The notes beneath the pieces are model-generated. The model did no database searches. It was given only the letters and a program-made list of their open reading frames with translations, and was not told the DNA's origin. 64,000 nucleotides of DNA from the NCBI GenBank assembly GCA_022385755.1, contig MU278394.1:1-64000 (forward strand), written 5' to 3'. A program made the position numbers and the translations under genes. The DNA is from Trametopsis cervina. Lineage: Eukaryota > Basidiomycota > Agaricomycetes > Polyporales > Irpicaceae. This document shows positions 37,174-47,735 of this stretch, one piece after another (the first letter of the stretch is position 1; each line of letters starts with the position of its first letter).

Positions 37174-37460
37174 TATCTGCGATGTCTACGGAACGAACAG
37201 GGAGACAGCAGCGCAAGAAGTGAAGACGACTGACCGGGCGGCGGGGTAGTGAGCTTCTGTAGATTAATTTGGTGGCTCGCAAACAGTGGGTGGGTGAACG
37301 TGCGTACAAGAACGGCATGTCTGCAATATCCACGGACTTAGCAAGCGGACAGTAACGCAAGAAGCGAAGACGACTGACCTAACAGCGGGGTGGCGAATTC
37401 CTGCATACTTCTCTTGCGCCGCTGACAATATGTGTGCGTGTGTACAATAACGGGGTATGT
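37174..37460. repeat. Diverged 144-bp tandem duplication
   Basis: The block GAAGACGACTGACC occurs at 37222-37235 and 37366-37379, exactly 144 bp apart, and the surroundings align: GCGCAAGAAG against ACGCAAGAAG before it, GCGGGGT after it, and CTGC(G/A)AT(G/A)TC(T/C)ACGGA near the start of each unit. Read on the minus strand both units start GTCAGTCGTCTTC and contain an AT(T/C)GCAG, so they could have been intron-like, but no protein is conserved between them. Confidence 0.6.
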
Positions 37461-38230
37461 GGAGCGTCCAAGAGTCGGGTTGTGAGACTGTACGGCGACC
37501 ACAACAGGTCCGACGCAAGCGCAGCTTCGCTCCATCCTACGACACAAGTCCAAAAACCAACAGACGTACGCCTTCTCGGGCAAGGCACCCTCCGGTACAG
37601 CGATCACCAACGGGCTCGCAAACTGGCGAACGACGATAAGATATAGATATAAATAACCGCGCCGCGCACCCTCCCAGTCAGTCGCGCAACATCGAGGCGT
37701 GATGGGCGCAGCGCACCCAGAGTCCAAGGGTATCGATACACGCTGTATGATAATGCAGAGCGTCAGCACCAAATTCTAGAGTCTGAAAACGACATTCATA
37801 CCGGTCCTAAATCCTCGCTAAACGACCGTACGGATTTTCCGACCGCTCGAGGGGGCACGGGAGGGCGTGGTATCTAGGGTCTAGGAAAAACAAAAAACAA
37901 AAAAACCGTGCGTGTTGGTCGTTGTTCCCGTTGCTCTTTCCATCCTGTCGTTCGATTCATCGATTCGCAGTTAGATAAGCCGGTAACAGAAGAGATTGTC
38001 GGACGCCTGATAGGACTGACGGGCGCGCGCTGCACTGTGCGTTGGGGAATTGGGCTACGGCGGCGGGGGCGGCGCCCCGCGGAGGAGGGGTGCTTGCGTG
38101 TTGTGTTCCCTGGCATGATCTGCGCAGTGAGGAGACGCGTTCACTACATAGACCCTGACCGGGGAGGAGAATATAGGTGCTTACGAGGTGAGGGCGGTCT
38201 CCGCGAACATTGGAAGCATCACAGGCACTT

Positions 38231-38250
38231 TGCAGACAGACAGACAGACA
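38231..38250. repeat. (CAGA)n microsatellite
   Basis: Four to five CAGA units in a row at the end of a GC-rich block; simple repeat. Confidence 0.6.
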
Positions 38251-41200
38251 TTGTTTTTCGTGTCTTCATTCTTGTCTTCATTTCCAGCTTGTTGGCAGAT
38301 AGTATCGCGCCCATCAGCACTGGCGGTTTGACGGGTTAAATTGTAGATCGCCTGCGTCGCCGCCCGCCCGCCCGTCCTTGTTTCTCCATTCCATTCTACA
38401 GAACGACGCAATTGCACGAACGAATTGGAGCGGCACACGGCGGACGTCAAAACTCCGCAGATAGATGGGAGGGGAAGTGGACGATTGATGGGCGCGATGC
38501 GATGCGCAGCGGATGGCTCGAGCAGTCTTCGACCGGCGAGGCCGCAAGCGGAGTTGGGCGCGGTGGGAGCGCAGGGCAGGTGTAGATGGGCTGGATGGGC
38601 TGGATGGAGGAGGGGCGACGCGAAAATTGGGGCTCAGATTCGATGAGCACGGGGGATTATGTGTGCCGACCTCGGACGATTTGCCACGGGTCTGGGACGT
38701 GGGAGTGAGGCGGAGACTCAAGCAGACGCGGGTGAGCAACGGCGACGCGGTGCGAGAAGCAGGGGGTGGTTGCATGCGGCGCACGGAGCGGAGCGCGAAA
38801 TGGGTGGGGTCTGGGGGGAAGAGGGAGGCTGATGGGCAGGGCACGAGGCGGGGTTTCTCACATGGAGCTCCGACAGACGTCGGGTGGAAAGCACTGCGAG
38901 CGCCGGGGGAGGTGGCAGGTTGTTCGGATGGCAGAGTGATGGCTGGGTGATGGCTGGGAAGGAGGTGGGCACAAGTCAATGACGAAGGCGTCTGTGCGGC
39001 GACCTAGGTAGATGCCGTGCGGGCGTGGGCTTGCCGCGAAGCACGGGCTGTGCTGTTGCGCGAACACCGATTTCATTGTGTATGGGAACGGGGCGTGCTC
39101 GATATGGGCACGGTGTGCGAGGGGCAGGCATCTCTCCGGCGATGCGATGGGGGCTTGTTCTCGTTTGAGCATAGATGATCAGCTGTGCACGCGAGGAGAC
39201 AGAGTTTGGCTCTGGCATATTATTACGCACGCACTGATTACGCACCAACGTAAACGTCCCTCGACAGTGACGCCCTCGACGGCGAGCGTGCGCACTCTCG
39301 CGGGAGAACGCTCGACAGCAGCAAGTCGCCAGGGGAGATATCTGTATGTCGCGCAGAGGAGCGATCAGGGATGGGCGGTGTGTGTGTGCGGTCGTTGGTT
39401 ATCGTTCCCGAATAGTTGGCGGGGATCCCACATCATCAGATCGCCCGGCATTCCATTCGCCACGCGCGCTAGCACACACACTGTAACGCCCACACCGCGT
39501 TCGTTACGCAGCCAGCGTCCCGTGGTCGGCAGGGTCGTTTCGTCAACCATACTCGTGCACGCATTTCCGACTGGGGACCAGCTGCAATTCCACCCGTGCG
39601 TCCGAATACAACACAGCAGCAGCAAAAGGGGGATAGCACGCGCATGTGAGTCAGTGGCTGCTGCCGTTATCGCTCGCGCGCGCCAGACGGGTCTCCTCCG
39701 TTTCCAGCCAGGATGCGAATTCCATCTCCTGGTGCCACGGAAGCGTCTCCTGCCATGCCTGTCCAAGCCACGCACGCAACGTGCCTGCAACGAGGCAGCG
39801 CGAGAGACGATCGTGACGACACTCGCCGAGCGAGTAACACGCGCGTTCGCAGCCGGCTCTGCACACGTACGGGCGCATCGAGCCCATCGCGGACGGTACT
39901 CCCAGCTAATCGTTCTCTGCAGCGCATCGACTTCCATGCTTCGCGCGAGGAAGAGCCCAGCGCTGCGCTGTGCCATAGAATATAGAATTCACTGCGCAGA
40001 AACGTCTGCGCGTCTGCTGGCTGCCCCACTTACGAGATGGACTGTATCCGACGATCCCATATTCGTGCAGATGACACCTGGAACCCGTCCTTCGAAGCAC
40101 CTGTCCGACTACGACCATTGTACGACATCCGCAGAACCCATTGTCACATTAACACATTCTTGTAACGCTTGTCCTGTCCTGTCCGATGGGGGCCTCTGAG
40201 ACACAATAACGATAGCCGGTGCTGGTGGTGGTGGCGTGCACAAAAAACACACGCAACGGGTCGATGGGCGAGGGATCGACGGTCAAGCGGGTGCCGATCA
40301 ATCTTGTTGTTTGGGTGAGGATCCCGACAATCACTGGGCTGCTAGCCCTTATATGGGATATACCCAGATCAGATGTAATACAATACAATACAAGCCGCTT
40401 AAGCATGACGTGGGGCTGTCACGCGGTGCTGTGACACTCACCCCCCGGCTTCTAATCGCGACACTGCTGTGCTTTGTCCGCCCAGGTACTTGCGATAGCT
40501 GGGTCTTTTGCCGCGATGTTGGAAAGAGACCAGACCTGGGACCTGAGACGATGAGGAGGAGGAAAAGGACTCTGATGCAGTCGCGATGAGACGAGACGAG
40601 ACGTGCAACCGCCACGCCAATCTTCACAGCTGACTGTCGTCTGCCAGGAAGACAGACAGACGGGGGGCAGATCACGGCGCGGCGTCGGTCTGCAGACGGA
40701 TCGTCGTGTGTACACCAAGCACAAAGTGACTTGCTCATGTCGCAAGAACAGGTCATTCTTATCTGCACGTCACGGGGCTCCTCTTCCCGCCTGCCCGCGG
40801 ACAAGGATTCACCGGACACGAAGACAACGACACCTCGACCGTTTGCATTCGCCGCGTTTCCAGTCCGCTTTACCCCAGCTGGCTCTGGCGGTATGTACAG
40901 TACTACCGGCCTGGAAGCTTGTTACGGCGTTCCCTGAGCTGTGCGGTCCGTCAGCCCCTTCTACTAACAAGGGCAGCCTCTCGCCGTCTCTCTCGTCTGC
41001 GTTTGCGTTTGCGTTGTGCTCCCATACAATGCATGAGCGGCACAGAGCACACCAGATGTCGAGCAAACCCGACTCCAATCGGGCGGCGCGAACCCACCCG
41101 GTCACCCTCGTCACGCGCTTAGCGGGCCGTCCGTAACTTTCGCGTGACACAATACAAACACAATACAGATCCAAGCAAAACACAGACCTGCCGCGTCTGG

Positions 41201-41454
41201 CAGGTACAGCGCAGCATGGGATTTTCTGGGTGCCCCTCGATCTCGATCTGACGTGCCTACCTTTCGCTATTCGGCTGTCTCGCATAGAGCATGCACACAT
41301 ATATGAAGGTGCACTGCATGCCCCCCATCCCGTAGCCGCCACTGCGTGTCCCCCCTGTTCCCTTCTGTCCCATCCGTTCTCATCCCTCTTCCGCTTTTTG
41401 AGTGCTTGTAACCGCGAACGATTAAGAGACAAGGAAAGAGAGGATAGGACGAGG

Positions 41455-43238
41455 ATGCCCGCGCCGACGATGTCGCTCCCGAGCATCAACGAGCTCTTCC
41501 CAGGTACGTTCCCTCCTTTTGTCTACCCTGGAATGCCGCGCAAGGGTTGAGCTTTGGGTGTAGAACATATGATGCAGACGTGGTACGCCGACGCGCGTAA
41601 GAGCCCCAACATGGGCGCAGGAAAGAATAGCAGTGGCGCGCCACAGATGGTTGAGGTACGTCCCCCTGTCTCTATCCCTGTCCCTCTCTCTAAAATTTAA
41701 GACGGACGACGCTGACACTCGCGCTGGACAGTACCCGAACCTCACCGCTCGAATCAGAGCCCCACCACCGCCCACGACGTCTGATGATCAGCCTCACCCC
41801 AGACGACACAATCTATCGGGGGCTGCGCGCGAGCTGCATATCCAGACTGCTATACCACTAACCACAGTTCCTCCTCACTCTCACCACCAACCCCACCACC
41901 AACCACACCACCAACCGCACCGCCGCCATCCACATAGTAGGGCGTCCCCCCCTCCGCCGCCGTCTGCTGTAGGGTATTCGTACGACGGGCTCCGCACGAA
42001 ACCTGCGCCCGGGTTGGTGTACGCTGAGTCTGAGACTGTGCGGACTGGTTTTCGTGTGCAAGGTCAGATGAAAGAACATGGAAAGGAGCAAGGAAAGGAG
42101 CACGTTCCGATGCTTCTGCACGAAGAGCGGAAGTACCGCAGCCGCAGCGCATACCCCGAGCAAGTCCAAGCGTACACCAACCTCTCCTCTCCCGGATCGA
42201 CAGCGGGAGGGGCAGGACAAAGCCTATACCGCGTCTCCCCGCCCTCTCCCTCTGCGGCGGGTGTACCTAGTTACGACGAGAAGAAGCATTGTTGTTTGTA
42301 CTGCAACAAACGGTGCGTCTCTTCGCGGCTCTGTTGAGGTGTCAACGGGGTTGATGCTGATTTTTTTTTTGGGGGGGGGGGGGGTAGGTTCAATAGGCCG
42401 AGCAGCCTCAATATCCATATCCATACGCATACGGGGGCTAAACGTACGTCCTGTCCCTTTCTCCCCCTTTGACACCAATGCCGATGCTGACATTGACATT
42501 GACATGATCCCTTGTGCGGTTGGTTTGAATGGGGGTGTAGCCTTCCAATGCTTCTTCCCCGGCTGTCAACGCCGCTTCAACGTCAACTCAAACATGCGCC
42601 GACACTGGCGCAACCACCTCTCGCACACCAACCACCGGCGCGAGCCCTCCTCCGCCTCCGCCTCTGGTTCTACTTCCCTTTCCGCCTCTACTTCCCTTTC
42701 CGCCTCTGGGTCTCTTTCTGCTTCTGGGTCCCTTTCTGCCTCAGGGAGTCCCTCGTCGCCGAATATGGCCATGCCCTCGCACTCGCCAACGGACGCAGAT
42801 ACGCCGTCTGCGTCGGAGAGCCCGCTGTTCTCAACACCTTCGGACGAGTCTGGGACTGCGCCGAGTGACTCGCCGAGCCCTGCGCTCTCGTGTTACGCTA
42901 ACATCTCTGACGTTGACGTTGACGACGTCTCGGACGGTGAGGACGACGAGGGGGAGTATATGGCCGTCGACTCCGCAGGCGATTATGGGAAGGCAATGGG
43001 GGGAGCGGGGCCGGTGAGGACAGGACGCAGGACACGTTCGCGCTCGTCGCCCGTCCCACGGTTCCGCGCCATCCAAGCCCAATCGCACGGGCAGGGGAGG
43101 TACCTCACCCCCTCCGCTCCCTCCGCCGTTGGGAGACCGCGCGCATCCAGCCAAACCCTCACCCAGAGCGAGGGGGGGCTATCGGTGTCGACGACGTTGC
43201 GCCCGGCGTTCCCCTCGTCTGCTGTCCGGTCCACCTAA
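41455..43238 (+). CDS. C2H2 zinc-finger transcription factor C (two fingers)
   Basis: Five exons can be placed: 41455-41503, 41564-41655, 41732-42312, 42388-42443 and 42541-43238, giving 491 residues. It starts MPAPTMSLPSINELFP, with the first intron right after the motif. The N-terminal half is rich in His, Pro and Ser (HHQPHHQPHHQPH at about 41900). Finger 1 is CCLYCNKR-FNRPSSLNIHIHTH, split by an intron after KR; finger 2 is FQCFFPGCQRRFNVNSNMRR-HWRNH, with a further intron in the GAK-P linker. A Ser/Ala-rich repeat (SASGSLSASGSLSASG) follows, then an acidic stretch (DVDVDDVSDGEDDEGEY) that could be an activation region, and a basic segment (RTGRRTRSRSS). It ends SSAVRST. Nuclear DNA-binding regulator; target unknown. 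The intron before exon 4 contains a T10G14 run directly at the acceptor. Confidence 0.85.
42361..42384 (+). repeat. T10-G14 homopolymer run at a splice acceptor
   Basis: Ten T followed by fourteen G ends one base before the TAG acceptor (42385-42387) of the third intron of C2H2 gene C. The T run can serve as polypyrimidine tract, but the G run separates it from the AG. Confidence 0.75.
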
Positions 43239-45816
43239 CCCTGACTCATCCACACGCCCACCCGTCTGTCAAAGTACACCCAGCCACCGAAACGAAGATC
43301 CCGTCCCGAAGAACAAGGACAAGGACAAGAGCCCGCGTCGTTGTTCGCTTCCGCGGGATACGGATGGGCGGGGCTGGGCGTTGACGTCTGTGGCGGCTTC
43401 GGCTCGTGTCCGCCCTGGCTCTGCTCTGGTCTGGAGTGTGTGGGGTGCTCACACGCGTACACGGTGTTGGTGTTGTTCGACTCCGTTTGGGTTTCCGTCA
43501 TGGACAGTCTTTTCTTTTCGCCTCCGTCTTTCCGTCCTCCTCTCCTCTCCTCCGTCTTCCATCTTCCGTACTCCGTCGTCGTCGTTCGTTCCTCTCCTCC
43601 GTCGTCGTTGTTGCTCGCTCGCCCCGCCCGGGCTGTATTTGTACTCGCTGCCGTATCGTATACCCATACCCGCTTCACTGTATCCAATAGCACCTCCCTC
43701 CTCTTCCTTCCCTGCCTTTCCTCCGTCTCCGTCTTTTCTGTCCTCCTTTTCCTTGCCCTGAATTCTGAATTTTTCTCTCGAATTTTCAATATTCTGTTCT
43801 CCTCCGTCTCGTCTCCGTACGTTAACGACCCCCGCGTGCTCTAAGCACAGCACACCCACGCATGTATCATACAGTAAACCCTCGGACACGGACACGGACA
43901 CGAATATAGATCACACGTCGCACGTCGATCGTCAAACGATTGCTCAGCAAGCAACGCCCTGGGTCGATCGCGGGATAAACTCGTTGCGTGCATGCGTGCA
44001 AGTCTAGACTCGTCGCTCAGGAACCCGGGTGGCGCACAGAAGTCTAAGTGATGTCTCCTGCCACCAGGGGCTGGATGGACTGGATGGCAGCGCGAATGGT
44101 TATTTTTCTGTCCGTGTGGTACGGATTGACGGACGGACAGACGGCGTTGTAGGGCTGGCGATCGGGTGGGCTCGCGTGGAACCGCGTATCATCCATCCTT
44201 CAAACGAGTTCATTGAATCTGGCTTTACTATACAAGATGCTGGACTGCTGCTGCTGCTGCTGCGCACGACCTCTGGTAGATCTCCTACGCCATTTGGATT
44301 TGGACCGCACATTCACCCGCAATACAAATACAGTAAGCATACATAGTGCATGTATGGACTGGACTCGGCTGGCCCGCGTGCGTGACGTGAACGTGAACGT
44401 GAACGGGAGGGTGCAGCACATGCACATGAGCAGGGGAAAGCAGGCGGGCGGGCCGTAGCTGGCTGAAGACTGCAGACCCAGATGAAATAGCCGTCGGATA
44501 GGGTTGGTGTACAGTTCGTCTAGCTCTCCGCTGACGCCTGGGTTCCTGCGCTACGTAAGTGCGTGCTTGTATGCGCAGATGCTGGAGTTGTGAGTGGGTG
44601 AGATCGTACGCGGGGACGCGTTGTGTTGGATGCGCGATACGATAGTCCCACACGGTGCATGTGCGCACGTCCGTGTGCGCGTGGCGGGGAGGGAAACCGC
44701 TTGACGGGGTTACTGTATACGATGCAATGCGTAGCGCCTGATATTCAAGTCGGCAGGAGCACTCACCGGTGACATGACAGACCACCTCCCGACCCCCGAC
44801 GAGCGCAGAGTTTACTTTCCACGCTATCCACGACGGCAGCAGCGCGACAAAGGATAAAGCCGACATCGCGGCTGCGAGAGGAAGATGGGGCACGCGGTGC
44901 TTACTCTTGTTTTCCTGGACGATATCACACGTACTGTATCAGCGCAAGCGAGCGAACGAGGGGAGACGAGCCAAATATTTATTGATGCAATGCAGAACGT
45001 ATATCGCCGCGGTGTGTGCCTGTCTGTCTGCGCACATGTCCCGTTGGTTCGCTGCTAGCGGACTCGCCAGCGACCCTGCCAATCCTCTGTTCGGGCAGAA
45101 GATGGAGCACATAACGGGGAAACGTCTGATAGCCAGGGCGCAACACAACAGAACGGTTATATTGTGTTGTGTTGTGTTGGATTGCAGCGAGGGCGGACGC
45201 GGTGAGTGGGCCCGTTATCGATGCATGCAACGAGAAGATCGGGTGTGGTGTGCGGACCCCGGCTGGCTGTGGCTGAGGCTGAGGCTGAGGTTCTTCGCAT
45301 TCGCAGGCAATGGAATGGAGCAAGCGGTCAATGCTGTGCTGCTCCGACGGACTTCTACGCGCTCCCACACTCCCCGATCACCGTACCGTGCGAAACAGAA
45401 GCCGACGATCACACCCCTCCGTCCTCTCGCTCGCCGCGTCACACTCCTCTCAAGTCACACTAAACCTGTGACAGCGCACGCTCGACCAAACTCCTCCCGC
45501 GACGCTCTCACCCCCATTTTTGTTTTTGGCCGATTCCATCACTAGTACTCCCGCGCACGGGTCTCTACTCGTGAATATCACATGGGATGGACGCGCTAGC
45601 CGTTACGCAATCTGAACGTGTATCGCAAACTCAGCCAGCGCACAGACTCAGGTACCGCAGTGGCCCCGCCGCCGACTTGGCTTACAGTAGCGCATCCCTC
45701 GGTCATAGTTTGTCACGTCTTATTCATGCCCATGCACAACGACACTGTGATGTGAGCTAAGCTAATACCGTCTCGTTTATTTTCGCGTAGAACCCACCCC
45801 CGCGCACGCGCATTAA
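43239..45816. other. 3' flank of C2H2 gene C and unassigned GC-rich region
   Basis: From about 43530 to 43840 the plus strand is strongly pyrimidine-rich (TCCTCCGTC repeats), which creates artefact frames on both strands (for example the Arg/Glu/Lys-rich minus frame at 43235-43789). Beyond this, frames at 44285-44893 and 44907-45545 have no motif. Small direct repeats occur (GTGAACGTGAAC at about 44386, TGTGTTGTGTTG at about 45160, GAGGCTGAGGCTGAGG at about 45274). No gene is called. Confidence 0.5.
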
Positions 45817-46072
45817 TCAGTCGCTAGCGACGCCAACGCCAATGCTAATGCCGATATTGTCTTCTGCTGGAATGTAATGACGTCCTGGTGTGGTGTCGAC
45901 CTTTTTTTCGTCGATGAAATATAACCACATCGAGCGGGCTCCGACGACGCGGTCGGAGGGGTTCACTGGCGTCCCCAGTCCGCTGTCGGGTTCTTGCGCG
46001 CGATTCGTGTCTTGCATAAAGCCTTGTAGAGCTGCTCTGCGTCCGCGCGCCCTCGGGGCACAACTGGAACGC
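45817..46072 (-). CDS. Candidate terminal exon of an unknown gene
   Basis: On the minus strand, an acceptor-like TTTAG at about 46073 is followed by an open stretch ending at TAA/TAG 45817. It reads AALQGFMQDTNRAQEPDSGL, then GTPVNPSDRVVGARSMWLYF and PAEDNIGISIGVGVASD, which looks like ordinary protein. No upstream exon, start codon or family could be identified with confidence. It may be the end of a small gene or of a decayed one. Confidence 0.25.
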
Positions 46073-46530
46073 TAAACCGCAATGCTGTAGCCGCTGGACG
46101 CATCTACGCCACGGATTCGCGCCCCGGAGCCACGATATCGACATCACACCGCACGATCCTCTTCGCCCTTGCCCCTGTTCCTGTACCAAGGGATTTTCCT
46201 CCAAGCCAAAAGTTTGGGTGCCTCGAACTACGGATTGGCGAGCCTTCCATTCGAGCGGTCGATTGTTCCAACTCATGGATATGGATATGGGTATACGGGG
46301 TGAGCCCGGTCAGACTTTATCTCTGTGCTGGTGGACGCTGATAGAGTTGGGTTTGGAGTTATAGGAGCTCGCATACCATACCCAGCTGATGAGGAGCTTG
46401 ATCTCTGGGCTTACGCTGGACAGCCTTGAACCTCGTCAGGGATCGACGACGACGGACGCGCACGCTGCTGTTTCGGTGAGGGCTAGAGGAAGCGTCGCGG
46501 TCATCAGGGATTGCAAGAGCTTACGAGCCC

Positions 46531-46887
46531 GTGGACCTGATCGCTCAGGTACACGAGCCGTCTGCTACACGCGTTGCGCGGTGGCCCGTACCATCGACTT
46601 CCAAGCAGCAGCAACATCCCTTTCCAGAACACTTTATTAGAGCCTTACCAGAGATTCGACAAAAGCTCCGACATGCGTACATCTTTCATCTTGCTGTACA
46701 CCACCTCGGCCATGTTATACAAGCTTCGCGTAATTCTCATGTGAGGTAAGCCATCTGCGTCATTAATCGTTTGCTTACATCGTTATCTTCTAGGATCTTC
46801 ACAACCGCTATTCGCGATGACGTTGTGCAGCGAGCCCCAGTGCATCTTTATGGAATATTAACCTTCGTCCGGCGTCGTGCGCCGTAG
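46531..46887 (+). CDS. Candidate exon pair of an unknown gene
   Basis: An open stretch from 46531 (DLIAQVHEPSATRVARWPVP, later PEIRQKLRHAYIFHLAVHHL) reaches a donor at about 46745 (gtaagcc); splicing to the acceptor TCTAG near 46793 keeps frame and adds RIFTTAIRDDVVQRAPVHLY, ending at TAG 46885-46887. The in-frame junction gives some support. The 5' part and the family are not known, and the same bases also read openly in another frame, so this is tentative. Confidence 0.25.
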
Positions 46888-47735
46888 GGATAGGAAAGAG
46901 TAGCTCATCCTCGCGGCGAGGTCCTCATCCTCGACGTCGCGCGGCTCGTGCTTTCTCGCCTGTACATCATAACCTGGAGGAGAAAGCCACAGCGCTGCCG
47001 CAAGTCAGCCATTCACCGAGCGAACACCACGGTCGAGCCGGTCAATGGACGCGGCATCAGAGAATATGAGCAGATCCCGCGTCCATTGAGGTCAGGCGTT
47101 CATGAAGATTGAGGATTGACGGTGTTTGCCCCTGTGCTTGTCCTAGCAGCAGTCTCAGGTGTTGATAGGGAGGCCGGAGGGACGCTTCCTCGACTATAGA
47201 TGTTCATAGCGGTTATTCTATATTTCGAATGACACGGGGTGTACTTCTCAATGGCGTGCAGTGCAAGAGTAAAATAAAACAAGATGCTGCAGAGGTCAAA
47301 AATATGCCGAGATACCCCTTCGAATTATCCTCAGTCAAATTCGATGGCCACTCAGAGGGTATTTGTCGTGCGGTGATCATGCGTGATCACGTGATTATGT
47401 ATTTCGCGATCGAGGTGGCGACGACCTGCATCTTTCCCCTTCAGCTCGATAACCCATGCCGCAAGAGTACAAGCTTCACTACATCTCAAAACTACAGTAT
47501 GCACCAACTCACTAGTTTCTCTATCGCTTCTCGTATACATGATCATCAGCCGTGTTTCCCAATACCCCACATATCTCAGTGAGGCTGTGGTCGCTAATCG
47601 ATAGAATCACTTGCGAACTGTGGTTCTCATGCACAGCATGCATCGCGAACCCGAATACGCCTCTCAACAGATCTGGGGTCGCAGCGTCAACTATGATAAA
47701 CACCCTCGCTCATCCCACCACCATCGACATCGCCC
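46888..47735. other. Promoter region of first WD40 chimera gene
   Basis: No gene recognised. The last 350 bp (from a CACGTGA at 47388-47394) align with the region before the second WD40 chimera gene, so they were duplicated along with it. The 20-nt block at 47579-47598 (GTGAGGCTGTGGTCGCTAAT) is identical to 50829-50848. Confidence 0.6.

Larger units (their letters stand above)
32419..41454. other. About 9 kb gene-poor region between C2H2 genes B and C
   Basis: No protein domain is recognisable on either strand. Frames overlap heavily across all six readings and have odd composition (Arg, Cys, His and Ser-rich), as expected from GC-rich noncoding DNA; the longest, 39012-40199, is 395 codons. 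Two small minus-strand frames, 33595-33894 (LTSSDREMRLDEMLSFPSDL, followed by a donor-like gtgagc) and 36602-36835 (LGLAPRKSTYPPRQRSASIA), look a little more protein-like, but no gene could be built. The region includes a (CATCC)n run at about 34890-34920, a 144-bp tandem duplication at 37174-37460, a plus-strand TATAAATA at about 37647 and a (CAGA)n run at about 38232. It is between divergent regulators, so it probably holds both promoters and long leaders. Confidence 0.5.

Noticed and set aside
34887..38250. Microsatellites as part of a CRISPR array or centromere-like element
   Set aside because: Units are 4-5 bp simple repeats without spacers or higher-order organisation.
38314..38979. 221-codon minus-strand Pro/Ser/Arg-rich frame
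   Set aside because: Overlaps other long frames on both strands in GC-rich DNA and shows no motif or start context.
39012..40199. 395-codon plus-strand frame as a protein gene
   Set aside because: No domain, signal peptide or intron; biased composition; long competing frames on the opposite strand; lies in GC-rich intergenic DNA.
43235..43789. 184-codon minus-strand Arg/Glu/Lys-rich frame
   Set aside because: It is the complement of a pyrimidine-rich tract, so the charged composition and openness follow from base bias.
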